Shown: positions 38,704-47,958 of the stretch, piece after piece
Position numbering within the stretch: the stretch's first letter is position 1
Layout of the letters: the number at the start of each line of letters is the position of its first letter
Source: Kocuria palustris
Lineage (GTDB): Bacteria > Actinomycetota > Actinomycetes > Actinomycetales > Micrococcaceae
Length of the DNA: 64,000 nucleotides
NCBI RefSeq assembly: GCF_007666205.1
Contig: NZ_VDOR01000003.1
Coordinates: 258,722 to 322,721 of the forward strand
Reading direction: 5' to 3'
Translations under genes and position numbers: made by a program
Notes under the pieces: model-generated
The model's input: the letters and a program-made list of their open reading frames with translations, nothing else
The model's database searches: none
Told to the model about the DNA's origin: nothing

Positions 38704-39675
38704 ATGACGGCGAGGAACTGGCGAGTCGTGGGAGGCAGCGGGTTCGCGGGCTCGGCGATCACCGCCCGGCTCGAGGCCCAGGGGCATGCCGTCCAGCGCG
38801 TCTCGGCGCCTCGGCTGTCGAGCAGCGCTCGGACCGTGCACCACCTGATGGAGCGCGCGCGGGACCTCGAATCCGTCATCGACTACCTCGCCGACTCGTT
38901 CGCCGGAGCGGACGTCGTCGTCAACGCCGCCGGCATGGCCCAGCCGGACGGCTCCGATCAGGACGCGCTCGTGGGCGCCAACGCGCTGCTGCCCCTGCTG
39001 ATCCTCGCCGCGGCGGAGCGCACGGGGGCCACCCGGGTGATCCACCTGTCGACCGCCGCGGTCCAGGGCAGCGCGGACTGCCTCGACGAGACCGAGCAGA
39101 CGGATCCCTTCTCCCCCTACTCCTTCTCCAAGGCCCTGGCGGAGCGCGCTCTGCTGCGCGTGCTCGAGCGCGACGCCGGGGACCGCACCGCCCTCCCGGA
39201 GCTGGTGCTGCTGCGCGCCACATCCGTCCAGGGCCGCGGGCGGCGCACCACCCGGCGGCTGGCGAGGTTCGCCGGGTCGCCGTTCAGCTCGGTGGCCGGC
39301 GCCGGCACCGCGCACACGCCCGTCACCTCGGTCGAGGCGCTGGCCGAGCTCGTGGAGACCCTCGGCACGCACGAGGGCGAGCTGCCGCGGATCCTGCTGC
39401 AGCCGTGGGAAGGCGCCACGACGGCGTCGATCCTGCGCGATGCCGGGCGCCGCGAGCCCCGGCACCTGCCCGCCGTCCTGTGCCGGGCGGCCCTGAGCCT
39501 CGGGCATCTCGTCTCGAGCGCGGCCGGAAGCCGCTGGCACGGCGCCCTGCGGCGGATCGAGGTCACGTGGTTCGGCCAGCAGCAGGTCCCGGGCTGGGTC
39601 CAGGAGCACGGGCTGCTGCCCGCGCCGGCCATCACGCCGGTGCTGCGCGCCGTGCACACGGATCAGGCCGGCTGA
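38704..39675 (+). CDS. NAD(P)-dependent sugar epimerase/dehydratase-like protein
   Basis: A 323-residue short-chain dehydrogenase-type protein. The dinucleotide loop is VVGGSGFAGSAITARLEAQG (GxxGxxG), VVNAAGMAQPDG follows strand 4, and the active site is STAAVQG with PYSFSKALAERAL (Tyr-x-x-x-Lys). This suits an NDP-sugar 4-epimerase or reductase. The ATG is supported by AGGAGA about 6 bases upstream. It is the only plus-strand gene inside a 27-kb minus-strand block, lying between the glycosyltransferase and sua5, so it is likely part of the same glycan module as capD. Confidence 0.8.
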   Translation: MTARNWRVVGGSGFAGSAITARLEAQGHAVQRVSAPRLSSSARTVHHLMERARDLESVIDYLADSFAGADVVVNAAGMAQPDGSDQDALVGANALLPLLILAAAERTGATRVIHLSTAAVQGSADCLDETEQTDPFSPYSFSKALAERALLRVLERDAGDRTALPELVLLRATSVQGRGRRTTRRLARFAGSPFSSVAGAGTAHTPVTSVEALAELVETLGTHEGELPRILLQPWEGATTASILRDAGRREPRHLPAVLCRAALSLGHLVSSAAGSRWHGALRRIEVTWFGQQQVPGWVQEHGLLPAPAITPVLRAVHTDQAG

Positions 39676-39753
39676 GCGCTTCCCCGCATGCCGCGTCCGC
39701 ATCGCGCCGCGGCGGGCGCGCGTCATCGGCGCGGCGCCGCCGGCCCTGCCGGG

Positions 39754-41058
39754 TCAGCGCTGCTGATCCACCCCCGTGTCGCGCAGCTGCCCCGTCGGCG
39801 CATCGTCGCCCGGTGCGCTGAAGGCCACGAGGGCGCTGGCCTCGGCGACCCCGAGCGGACGGGTCTCCTCGGAGGACGGCGCGCTCGTGCGCGTGCGGTC
39901 CTGATCCGGGGCGCCGCGCGACGATGACGCGGCGCGCCGTCCACCGGCGGCCACCACCGCGGCGGCCGTCGAAGCGCCGGCGGTCCGCGCGCCCGTGAAG
40001 TCCGCCTCCCGGTCCTCGGAGCGCTCCTGCTCGGCCCGGGCCTGCTCGACGATCCCGATCTCCGGATCGGCGACGGTGCTTCCGCCGCTCGAGGCTCCTT
40101 CCGCCGCGGCCTGCTCGTCCTCCGGCGGCTGCGTCGGCTCCTGCGCGGGTGCGCCGCCGGCCTCGGCCGTCCCGGGCGCGGCGCCGGAGCCGCCGTCCCC
40201 GATCACGGACGGCACGATCTCCCGGAGGCGCGTCAGGGAGATCCGGCCGTGGCGCACGACGACCGGCGTCCCGCCCGTGCAGTCGACGATCGTGGAGGAG
40301 ACCGGCGCGGGAGCGACACCCGAGGGCGCCGGGTCCATGCCCTCGGTGCGCGGGCCGTCCTCGAGGTACACGCGCACCGAGTCGCCGAGCATCTCGCGCG
40401 CCTGCTCCGCCGTGACGGCCGCGGGCATCCCGGTCCGGTTCGCCGAGGACACCGCGAGCGGGCCCGTCTCCTGCAGCAGGGCCTGCGCGACGGCGTCGTC
40501 CGGCACGCGCAGGGCGACCGTGCCCCGCGTCTCGCCGAGATCCCACTGCAGCGAGGGCTGCGCGTGGCAGATCAGGGTCAGGCCTCCCGGCCAGAACGCC
40601 TGGGCCAGGGCGCGGGCCTCCTCCGAGACCTCGTCGGCCAGCCCCTCCAGGACCCCGGCGTGGGCGATGAGCACGGGCGGCGGCATGGTGCGGTCGCGGC
40701 CCTTGGCCTCCAGGAGCCGCTCGACGCCCCGGGCGGAGAACGCATTGGCGGCGATGCCGTACACCGTGTCCGTGGGCATCACGACGACCTCGTGCCGGGC
40801 CAGCTCGCGACGGGCCGCATCCACCGCTGCCGCGCGCGAGCGCTCGCCCGTGATCGTGAAGAACTCGGCGGGCAACGGAGCGTCCTCGTCGGGCTGGGCC
40901 TCGTCCGCGGACTGCGCCTGCCCGGGAGCCGTCGGCCGGCGGTCCTCGCCCTGCTCCTGCGGGCCGGCGCGGCCCGCGTCGGTGCTCCGTGCGTCCTCGC
41001 GCTGCGGGTCGGTGCTGTTCTGGGGCTCGTCGCTGGGGGTCTCGTTCACGTCGCTCAT
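39754..41058 (-). CDS. tsaC: threonylcarbamoyl-AMP synthase (Sua5/TsaC) with a long disordered tail
   Basis: Makes L-threonylcarbamoyladenylate, the first step of t6A37 modification of ANN-decoding tRNAs. The YrdC domain is clear at about residues 65-280: VVVMPTDTVYGIAANAFSAR, LLEAKGRDRTMPPPVLIAHA (substrate KxR site), FWPGGLTLICHA, TVALRVPDDAVAQALL, and SSANRTGMPAAVTA. The 434-residue product adds an acidic, polar N-terminus of about 60 residues and an unstructured C-terminal tail of about 150 residues (Glu/Ala/Gly/Ser-rich). It is not the classic two-domain Sua5, whose second domain is folded. The ATG has GGAG 7 bases upstream. It follows prmC after 37 bases. Confidence 0.88.
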   Translation of the reverse strand: MSDVNETPSDEPQNSTDPQREDARSTDAGRAGPQEQGEDRRPTAPGQAQSADEAQPDEDAPLPAEFFTITGERSRAAAVDAARRELARHEVVVMPTDTVYGIAANAFSARGVERLLEAKGRDRTMPPPVLIAHAGVLEGLADEVSEEARALAQAFWPGGLTLICHAQPSLQWDLGETRGTVALRVPDDAVAQALLQETGPLAVSSANRTGMPAAVTAEQAREMLGDSVRVYLEDGPRTEGMDPAPSGVAPAPVSSTIVDCTGGTPVVVRHGRISLTRLREIVPSVIGDGGSGAAPGTAEAGGAPAQEPTQPPEDEQAAAEGASSGGSTVADPEIGIVEQARAEQERSEDREADFTGARTAGASTAAAVVAAGGRRAASSSRGAPDQDRTRTSAPSSEETRPLGVAEASALVAFSAPGDDAPTGQLRDTGVDQQR

Positions 41059-41095
41059 TGTTGCACTCCGCCGCCCCGGCCCGGGATGCGCCGGT

Positions 41096-41959
41096 TCAGG
41101 GCCGCTCCGGCAGGACGCCGCTGGTGGCCCGGGGCCGGCCGGCGAGGTCGTGATGGCCCTGGACCGCCTCCAGCCCCGCGGCGCGGAACGCCCCGGCCAT
41201 CGCGTCCTCCTGCGACTGCGCATGCTCGAGCACGCACCACCCCCCGGGACGCAGCAGGCCTGCCGCGGCATGCAGGATGCGCCGGGGCATCTGCATGCCG
41301 TCGTCCCCGCCGCCCCACAGGGCGACGGCCGGGTCGTGGTCGGCGACCTCCGGCTGGGTGATCGGCTCGGCCCCCGGGACGTACGGCGGATTCGACACGA
41401 CGGCCGCGCAGCGCCCGCGCAGGTCCTCGGGCACCCGGGTGGCATCGCCGGCCCGCAGGGTCACCCGGCGGCCGTCGAGATTGCGATGCGCCCATTCCAG
41501 CGCGTCCGGGTCCAGCTCGATCGCATGGACCTCGGCGTGGGGGACCTCGTCGGCCACGGCCGCGGCGATCGCCCCGGAGCCCGTGCACAGGTCCACGACC
41601 ACCGGGCGGGCCAGGCCCTCGGCCTGCTCGTCGCGCAGCCGGTCGATCAGCAGCTCGACGAGCAGCTCGGTCTCCGGGCGCGGGACGAAGACCCCCGGGC
41701 CGACCGCGATCTCCAGGCGGCGGAAGGGCGCGGTGCCCACGATGTGCTGCAGCGGCTCCCGGGCGGCCCGGCGCTCCACGAGCTCGCCGAAGCCCTCGGG
41801 CGCGGGTGCCCCGATGATGGCCCGCGCCGAGACCTCGCCGCGGTCCAGGCCGAGCAGGTGCCCGGCGAGCGCGATCGCGTCCGCCTCGGCCGCGGTGACG
41901 CCGGCGCGGGAGAGCTGCTCGGTGCCCCGCCGCAGCGCCTGGGCCAGGGTCTCGGCCAT
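41096..41959 (-). CDS. prmC: peptide chain release factor N5-glutamine methyltransferase
   Basis: Methylates the Gln of the GGQ motif in release factors RF1 and RF2, raising termination efficiency. The 287-residue product has an N-terminal helical domain (LAQALRRGTEQLSRAGVTAA), VFVPRPETELLVELLID, the SAM-binding DLCTGSGAIAAAVADEVPHA, and the catalytic NPPY in AAVVSNPPYVPGAEP. The ATG overlaps the prfA stop by one base, so enzyme and substrate are encoded together. Confidence 0.94.
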   Translation of the reverse strand: MAETLAQALRRGTEQLSRAGVTAAEADAIALAGHLLGLDRGEVSARAIIGAPAPEGFGELVERRAAREPLQHIVGTAPFRRLEIAVGPGVFVPRPETELLVELLIDRLRDEQAEGLARPVVVDLCTGSGAIAAAVADEVPHAEVHAIELDPDALEWAHRNLDGRRVTLRAGDATRVPEDLRGRCAAVVSNPPYVPGAEPITQPEVADHDPAVALWGGGDDGMQMPRRILHAAAGLLRPGGWCVLEHAQSQEDAMAGAFRAAGLEAVQGHHDLAGRPRATSGVLPERP

Positions 41960-43080
41960 CAGGCGCCGCCCTGGGATCCGGCGCCCTGCCCGATCGCCTC
42001 GAGCCGGTGCCGCTCGTCGAGCTCGATCGCCGAGTCGATGACCGGGCCCAGCGCGCCGTCGAGCACCGCGTCCAGGTTGTACGCCTTGTACCCCGTGCGG
42101 TGATCCGCGATCCGGTTCTCGGGGAAGTTGTAGGTGCGGACCCGCTCGGAGCGGTCCATCGTGCGCACCTGGCTGCGGCGGGCCTGCGAGGCCTCGGCGT
42201 CGCGCTGCTCCTGCTGGTGGGCCAGGATGCGGGCGCGCAGCACGCGCATGGCCGCCTCCTTGTTCTGCAGCTGGGACTTCTCGTTCTGCATGGCGACGAC
42301 GATGCCCGTGGGCAGGTGGGTGACGCGCACCGCGGAGTCGGTCGTGTTCACGGACTGGCCGCCGGGCCCGGACGAGCGGTACACGTCGATCTTCAGGTCG
42401 TTCTGCACGAGCTCGACCTCCTCCGGGGCGTCGGCCTCGGGGAAGGCCAGGACGCCGGCGGCTGAGGTGTGGATGCGGCCCTGGGACTCGGTCGCGGGCA
42501 CCCGCTGGACGCGGTGGACGCCGCCCTCGTACTTCAACCGGGCCCACACCCCCTCGGCGGGGTCCTGGGACCGCCCCTTGACCGCGATCTGGACGTCCTT
42601 GTGCCCGCCCAGATCCGCAGGGGTGTCGGAGAGGACCTCCGTCTTCCAGCCCTGTGCCTCGGCGTAGCGCAGGTACATGCGCAGCAGGTCCCCGGCGAAC
42701 AGCGCCGCCTCGGCGCCGCCCTCCCCCGCCTTGATCTCCAGGATCGCGTCGCGGGCGTCGTCGGGATCGCGCGGGATCAGCAGCCGGCGCAGGTGCTCGC
42801 GGGCGGGATCGATCCGCGCGCGCAGCTGCTCGGCCTCGGCCGCGAACTCCGGTGCCTCGGCGGCGAGCTCCTCGGCCGTGCCGAGATCCGCGCGCAGGCG
42901 CTCGAGCTCCCGGTGCGCCTCGGCCACCCGGTCGAGCTCGGCGTACCGGCGGTTGAGCCGCCGCGCGAGCAGCTGATCCGCGTGCACGGCGGGATCCGCC
43001 AGGCGCTGCTGGAGCTGCTCGTGCTCCTGCAGCAGGGCGTCGAGGGGCCCGGTGTCCTCGTGGGCGTCGTGATCGGTCAC
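41959..43080 (-). CDS. prfA: peptide chain release factor 1
   Basis: Recognises UAA and UAG stop codons. The 373-residue product has the stop-recognition segment with the PAT-type motif ([17 protein letters not shown]), consistent with RF1 rather than RF2. The catalytic loop is [20 protein letters not shown], containing GGQ; most homologues have Ala-Gly-Gly-Gln-His there, so the GPGGQS form is a small variant. The C-terminal [20 protein letters not shown] is typical. Within the operon it follows rho after 158 bases, and prmC overlaps its end. Confidence 0.95.
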   Translation of the reverse strand: MTDHDAHEDTGPLDALLQEHEQLQQRLADPAVHADQLLARRLNRRYAELDRVAEAHRELERLRADLGTAEELAAEAPEFAAEAEQLRARIDPAREHLRRLLIPRDPDDARDAILEIKAGEGGAEAALFAGDLLRMYLRYAEAQGWKTEVLSDTPADLGGHKDVQIAVKGRSQDPAEGVWARLKYEGGVHRVQRVPATESQGRIHTSAAGVLAFPEADAPEEVELVQNDLKIDVYRSSGPGGQSVNTTDSAVRVTHLPTGIVVAMQNEKSQLQNKEAAMRVLRARILAHQQEQRDAEASQARRSQVRTMDRSERVRTYNFPENRIADHRTGYKAYNLDAVLDGALGPVIDSAIELDERHRLEAIGQGAGSQGGA

Positions 43081-43183
43081 GGGAGGGATCTCCTGGTGGC
43101 GGTGCGGCCGCGGGCCCCGGCGGCCGCCCGGGCGGGGCGGCCGGACGCGGCTGTCCGGGCGATGCGGGTGCTGCGGGACGACT

Positions 43184-43226
43184 CAGCCCCGGCGACCGAC
43201 TGCGCGGCAGGCGGTCGCCGGGGCTG
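43184..43226 (-). terminator. rho terminator hairpin
   Basis: CAGCCCCGGCGACCG pairs perfectly over 15 bases with CGGTCGCCGGGGCTG around a 13-base loop, just past the rho stop. It suggests that prfA has its own promoter. Nothing gene-like, in particular no rpmE, lies in the 158-base gap. Confidence 0.55.
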
Positions 43227-43238
43227 GGCGCGGGCGGG

Positions 43239-45455
43239 TCAGCGGTCGTCGTCCGCCTTCACGTTCAGCGTGGTCTTCTGGACCTGCATGAGGAACTCCG
43301 CATTCGACTGCGTGTCGCGCAGCTTGTTGGTCAGCAGCTCGAGGGCCTGCTGCTGGTCGAGGCTCGAGAGCACGCGACGCAGCTTCCACATGATCCGCAG
43401 CTCGTCGGCGCCCATGAGGTTCTCCTCGCGGCGCGTGCCGGAGGAGTTGACGTCGACGGCCGGGAAGATGCGCTTGTCCGCCAGCTGGCGGGACAGCCGC
43501 AGCTCCATGTTGCCGGTGCCCTTGAACTCCTCGAAGATGACCTCGTCCATCTTGGACCCGGTCTCCACCAGGGCGGTGGCCAGGATGGTCAGCGAGCCGC
43601 CGTTCTCGATGTTGCGCGCCGCGCCGAAGAAACGCTTCGGCGGGTACAGCGCCGCCGAGTCCACGCCGCCGGAGAGGATGCGGCCCGAGGCCGGCGCCGA
43701 GAGGTTGTAGGCGCGGCCCAGGCGGGTCATCGAGTCCAGCAGCACGACGACGTCCATGCCCAGCTCCACGAGGCGCTTGGCGCGCTCGATCGCCAGCTCC
43801 GCGACCGTGGTGTGGTCGTCGGCCGGGCGGTCGAAGGTCGAGGCGATGACCTCGCCCTTGACCGTGCGCTGCATGTCCGTGACCTCCTCGGGGCGCTCGT
43901 CGACGAGCACCATCATGAGGTGGACCTCGGGGTTGTTCGCGGTGATCGCATTCGCGATCGACTGCAGCATCAGCGTCTTGCCGGCCTTGGGCGGGGAGAC
44001 GATCAGGCCGCGCTGGCCCTTGCCGATGGGCGAGACCAGATCGACGACGCGCGGGCCGACCTTCTTGGGCTCGGTCTCCAGGCGCAGGCGCTCCTGCGGG
44101 TAGAGCGGCACGAGCTTGGAGAACTCGGTGCGATCGCCCTGCTCCTCCGGCTTCTTGCCGTTCACGCTGGTCAGCTGCACCAGCGCGTTGAACTTCTGCC
44201 GCTGCCCGCGGTGGTGCTCCTCGCCCTCGCGCGGGGCGCGGATGGCGCCGACGACGGCGTCGCCCTTGCGCAGGTTGTTCTTCTTGACCTGGGCCAGCGA
44301 GACGTAGACGTCGTTCGGGCCGGGCAGGTAGCCCGAGGTGCGCACGAACGCGTAGTTGTCGAGCACGTCCAGGATGCCGGCCACGGGCAGCAGGACGTCG
44401 TCCTCGGTCAGCTCGGTGTCATCGACCTCCGGGCCGTTCCCGCCGCGGCTGCGGCGGTTGTTCCGACGGTCGCCGCCGCGGTCGTTGCGGTTGCGGTTGC
44501 GACGGCTGCGGCGGGATCCGCCCTCGTCGCCGTCGTTCTGGTCGCCGCCGCCGGCGCGCTTGGACTGCTGCTTGCCGCCCTTGCCGCCGTCGTTCTGGCC
44601 CTTGCCGCCGCCCTGCTGGCCATCGCCGTTCTGGCCCTTGCCGCCCTGCTGGCCGTCGCCGCCGCTCTGGCCGCCCTGGCCCTTGCCGCGGCCCTTCTGG
44701 TTCCGGCCGCCCTTGCCGCCGTCGCCCTGCTGAGCGGCGTCGTTCTGGCCGTTCTGTCGGCGTCCGCCGTCCTCCGAGGACTCCGCCTCGGAGTCGCGTC
44801 CGCCGTCGCGACGGGAGCGGCCCTTCTGCTGCTCGTCGGCGTCGGAGGAGCTGCGGCCGCCGTCGCGGCGATCATCGCCCTGCTGGTCGCCGGACTGCTC
44901 CTCGGAGCCGCCCTGGCGCCCCCGGCCGCGGCGCTGGGAGCGCGACGGGCGCCCGCCCTCGGAGCGCTGCTGGTCGTCCTGCGCATCCTGCGCGGCGTCG
45001 CCCTGCTCGGCGTCCTTCGCGTCGTCCTTCGGACCGGAGTCCTTCTGCTCCGCGCCCTTCTGCTCGGCAGGGGCCCCGGCGGAGCCGGACGCGCGGCGGC
45101 CGCGGCCCGTGCGGGCCGAGACCTCGGGCAGGTCGGCGGACTCGGCGTCCTGCTCGGCGCCGCGCTGGGCCGAGGAGCCGGCGTCGTCGCCGGTCTGGGC
45201 CTTCGCCGCCGCCCGCTGCGCGGTCTGCTCGATCTTCTCGGCCACCTCGGCATCGCGCTCGGCGACGGCGCCGCCGCGCTGATGGGCCTGGATGGCGTCG
45301 ACCAGCAGCGACTTGCGCATGCGACGGGCGCCGGTGATGCCGAGCTGGGCGGCCAGCGCCTGCAGCTGGGCGAGCTTGAGCCCGGACAGCCCCGTGCCCT
45401 GGGGCTGATCGGCGGACTGCTCCGCACCTGGGGTCAGGTCGGTGGAATCGGTCAC
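43239..45455 (-). CDS. rho: transcription termination factor Rho with a long low-complexity insertion
   Basis: Hexameric RNA-dependent ATPase that ends transcription. The 738-residue product has the N-terminal Rho domain (LKLAQLQALAAQLGITGARR), a low-complexity region of about 250 residues rich in Arg, Asn, Gln, Gly and Asp, then the RNA-binding fold (LLPVAGILDVLDNYAFVRTS) and the ATPase core with P-loop SPPKAGKTLMLQSI, VHLMMVLVDERPEEVTDMQR and the C-terminal LRRVLSSLDQQQALELL. The insertion is expected in high-GC actinobacteria and helps Rho act on structured RNA. The GTG start is chosen because an AAGGA site lies just upstream. It has a 300-base leader of its own. Confidence 0.94.
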   Translation of the reverse strand: MTDSTDLTPGAEQSADQPQGTGLSGLKLAQLQALAAQLGITGARRMRKSLLVDAIQAHQRGGAVAERDAEVAEKIEQTAQRAAAKAQTGDDAGSSAQRGAEQDAESADLPEVSARTGRGRRASGSAGAPAEQKGAEQKDSGPKDDAKDAEQGDAAQDAQDDQQRSEGGRPSRSQRRGRGRQGGSEEQSGDQQGDDRRDGGRSSSDADEQQKGRSRRDGGRDSEAESSEDGGRRQNGQNDAAQQGDGGKGGRNQKGRGKGQGGQSGGDGQQGGKGQNGDGQQGGGKGQNDGGKGGKQQSKRAGGGDQNDGDEGGSRRSRRNRNRNDRGGDRRNNRRSRGGNGPEVDDTELTEDDVLLPVAGILDVLDNYAFVRTSGYLPGPNDVYVSLAQVKKNNLRKGDAVVGAIRAPREGEEHHRGQRQKFNALVQLTSVNGKKPEEQGDRTEFSKLVPLYPQERLRLETEPKKVGPRVVDLVSPIGKGQRGLIVSPPKAGKTLMLQSIANAITANNPEVHLMMVLVDERPEEVTDMQRTVKGEVIASTFDRPADDHTTVAELAIERAKRLVELGMDVVVLLDSMTRLGRAYNLSAPASGRILSGGVDSAALYPPKRFFGAARNIENGGSLTILATALVETGSKMDEVIFEEFKGTGNMELRLSRQLADKRIFPAVDVNSSGTRREENLMGADELRIMWKLRRVLSSLDQQQALELLTNKLRDTQSNAEFLMQVQKTTLNVKADDDR

Positions 45456-45764
45456 GAAGGTTTCCTTCTCCCTCGGCGGGGAGGCCACGGCACTCAGACG
45501 CCGGACCTCGTGTGCAAGATGGTGGGCCGCGAGCTGCGGGCCTGATCGCGCGCATCAGATGGCCGCGATCGCTTCCGACGACGTCTCCCCTGGGCCCCTG
45601 CGACGCCCGATGGCATGCGCACAGGGCAGACCGGAGGCAGTCGCGTCGGAGCTCGACGAGCCGCCCTGCCGCTGAGGGCGGGGGCCTGCGTCGGATCGGG
45701 CGAGGAGATCGAGGACCGCCGACGGGCCTGGGGCTCGTCGGGTCGGGCTCGAACGCCCGGATGC

Positions 45765-45770
45765 ACCCTA
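45765..45770 (-). promoter_or_regulatory. candidate rho promoter overlapping the thrB stop codon
   Basis: Minus-strand TAGGGT, whose first three bases are the thrB TAG stop. A TGAGCA sits 17 bases upstream of it as a weak -35. Initiation would leave a leader of about 300 bases before rho. That 312-base gap (45456-45767) contains no recognisable gene, so a regulatory leader is the simplest explanation. Confidence 0.38.
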
Positions 45771-46757
45771 GATGCTGTGCGGGTGCATGCTCAGGGTAGC
45801 ACCCTGCTCCGGCACCGTCAGACGCAGAACACGCCAGGTGATGTGCTCGCCGCTGCGGTCCTGCCCGGCGGCCGGCTCGGCGATGGCCGCCTCGACGGCG
45901 TCGGCCTCGGCGGCGGAGGCCGCCAGCACGAGGACCGTGGGTCCCGCGCCGGAGATGAGCGCGGCATGGCCGCGCTCGCGCAGGGCGGACACGAGCGCCG
46001 CGCTCGGCGGCATGGCCGGGGCGCGGAAGGGCTGATGGAGGCTGTCGGCGGTCGCGGCGTGCAGGTGCTCGGGGCGACGGGTCATCGCCTCCACGAGCAG
46101 AGCGGCGCGCCCGGCGTTGCGAGCGGCATCCCGGTGGGCGACGGTCTCGGGCAGCAGCGAGCGCGCCAGCGCCGTCGACACCTCGTAGTTGGGGATCGCC
46201 ACGATCGGGACGATCTCGTCCAGGACGTCGACGGGCGCCGTGCGCCATGCCCCGGGCTCGCCCCAGGAGATGGTCAGGCCGCCGTGCAGCGCCGGGGCCA
46301 CGTTGTCGGGATGGCCCTCCATGCTCGCGCTGACCTGGAAGACGCCGTCGTCGTCGAGCCGATGGCCCTCGGCCAGCAGGGCGTTGCCCGCCACGACGCC
46401 GGCGACGGCGCACGCGGCGGAGGAGCCCATGCCCCGGCCGTGCGGGACGCGGTTGCGGGCTGCGATGCGCATGCCCGGCTGATCCGCGAGCCCCGCCGCC
46501 GTCCACGCCGCGCGCACCGAGCGGACGAGCAGGTGGTCCTCGGTGCGCGGCACGGACTCGGAGCCCTCGCCCTGCAGCTCGAACTCCAGGCCCGAGGCGA
46601 GGACGGTGAGCTCGACGGTGTCGCGGTGCTCGAGGGCCAGGCCCAGGCTGTCGAAGCCCGGCCCGACGTTGCCGGTCGAGGCCGGGACGCTGACCGAGAC
46701 CGACCGCCCCGGGACCAGGACGTCGCGCCAGTCGAGGTTCTGCGCCACCGGGCTCAC
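45768..46757 (-). CDS. thrB: homoserine kinase
   Basis: GHMP-family kinase that phosphorylates L-homoserine in threonine synthesis. The 329-residue product has [20 protein letters not shown] at the N-terminus, the ATP-binding glycine/serine loop [20 protein letters not shown], and the C-terminal substrate motif [12 protein letters not shown]. The GTG start overlaps the thrC stop (GTGA). It ends the argS-lysA-hom-thrC-thrB run just before the rho leader. Confidence 0.94.
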   Translation of the reverse strand: MSPVAQNLDWRDVLVPGRSVSVSVPASTGNVGPGFDSLGLALEHRDTVELTVLASGLEFELQGEGSESVPRTEDHLLVRSVRAAWTAAGLADQPGMRIAARNRVPHGRGMGSSAACAVAGVVAGNALLAEGHRLDDDGVFQVSASMEGHPDNVAPALHGGLTISWGEPGAWRTAPVDVLDEIVPIVAIPNYEVSTALARSLLPETVAHRDAARNAGRAALLVEAMTRRPEHLHAATADSLHQPFRAPAMPPSAALVSALRERGHAALISGAGPTVLVLAASAAEADAVEAAIAEPAAGQDRSGEHITWRVLRLTVPEQGATLSMHPHSI

Positions 46758-47863
46758 TCCAGGCCCAGGGCCGCAGCCACGGAGACGACGTCGAAGTCGA
46801 CGCGCACGGGCTCCGTGGCGTGCGGATCCTCCGCCTCGGCGCCCTTGACCGCCCACTGCGGGTCCTTGAGGCCGTGGCCGGTCACGGTGATCACGATCCG
46901 GGCCCCGGAGGGCACCTGCCCCTGCTCGTGCTTGTTGATCAGCCCCGCCACGCCGGCGGCCGAGCCCGGCTCGACGAACACGCCGTCCCTCGAGGACAGG
47001 AAGCGCTGAGCGGCGATGATCTCCGTGTCGGTGACGGACTCGATCAGCCCGCCGGACTCGTCGCGCGCGGCGACGGCCGTGTCCCACGAGGCCGGATTGC
47101 CGATGCGGATCGCGGTGGCCACGGTGTCGGGGTCGTCGATCGGGTGCCCGGCGACCAGGGGCGCGGCCCCCTCGGCCTGGAAGCCCCACATGGCCGGGGT
47201 CCTCGTGGCGACGGGCTGCAGGACCGTGCCGTCCTCGGCCGTGAACGGCGCGGCGTACTCCTGGTAGCCCTTCCAGTAGGCCGTGATGTTGCCGGCGTTG
47301 CCCACCGGCAGGATGTGCAGGTCCGGGGCGTCGCCCAGGGCGTCGACGACCTCGAACGCGCCCGTCTTCTGCCCCTGGATGCGGTACGGGTTCACCGAGT
47401 TGACCAGGAACACGGGGTAGGACTCGGAGAGCTTGCGGGCGACCTCGAGGCAGTTGTCGAAGTTGCCGGTGATCTGGATGATGTCGGCGCCGTGGGCCAC
47501 GGCCTGGGCCATCTTGCCCATCGAGATCCTGCCCTCGGGGACCAGGACGGCGCAGCGCAGCCCCGCCTGCTTCGCATAGGCCGCGGCGGAGGCCGAGGTG
47601 TTGCCCGTCGAGGCGCACACGACGGCCTCGGCGCCCTCCTCCTTGGCCTTCGTGATGGCCATGGTCATGCCCCGGTCCTTGAAGGAGCCCGTCGGGTTCA
47701 TGCCCTCGAACTTCACCCGCACGTCGCATCCGGTCAGCTCGGACAGCGCCCGGGCGCGGATCAGCGGCGTGCCGCCCTCGCCCATGGTGACCACGGGCGT
47801 CGCGTCGGTGACCGGGAGGCGGTCGCGGTACTCGTTGATGACGCCCTGCCACTGGTGTGCCAT
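46754..47863 (-). CDS. thrC: threonine synthase
   Basis: PLP enzyme converting O-phosphohomoserine to threonine. The 369-residue product has the PLP-lysine segment [40 protein letters not shown], and the phosphate-binding glycine loop [15 protein letters not shown]. It is the shorter, plant/actinobacterial-like form. The ATG has GAGGAG 8 bases upstream. It lies between hom and thrB, so the last three steps to threonine are encoded together. Confidence 0.95.
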   Translation of the reverse strand: MAHQWQGVINEYRDRLPVTDATPVVTMGEGGTPLIRARALSELTGCDVRVKFEGMNPTGSFKDRGMTMAITKAKEEGAEAVVCASTGNTSASAAAYAKQAGLRCAVLVPEGRISMGKMAQAVAHGADIIQITGNFDNCLEVARKLSESYPVFLVNSVNPYRIQGQKTGAFEVVDALGDAPDLHILPVGNAGNITAYWKGYQEYAAPFTAEDGTVLQPVATRTPAMWGFQAEGAAPLVAGHPIDDPDTVATAIRIGNPASWDTAVAARDESGGLIESVTDTEIIAAQRFLSSRDGVFVEPGSAAGVAGLINKHEQGQVPSGARIVITVTGHGLKDPQWAVKGAEAEDPHATEPVRVDFDVVSVAAALGLE

Positions 47864-47958
47864 TGCTGATGCTCCTCGATTCGCTGCGGGTTCCTCTGGG
47901 CTGTCGCGGGCGGACCGCTTCCGGGGCCGCCCGGTCCTGCGGGACGGTCCGGTCCGGC

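Noticed and set aside
34425-38879. 1,484-residue minus-strand frame merging capD with the upstream region
   Set aside because: The N-terminal ~800 residues are antisense or out-of-frame to the glycosyltransferase gene; the real CapD starts at 36455 with AAGGAGG upstream.
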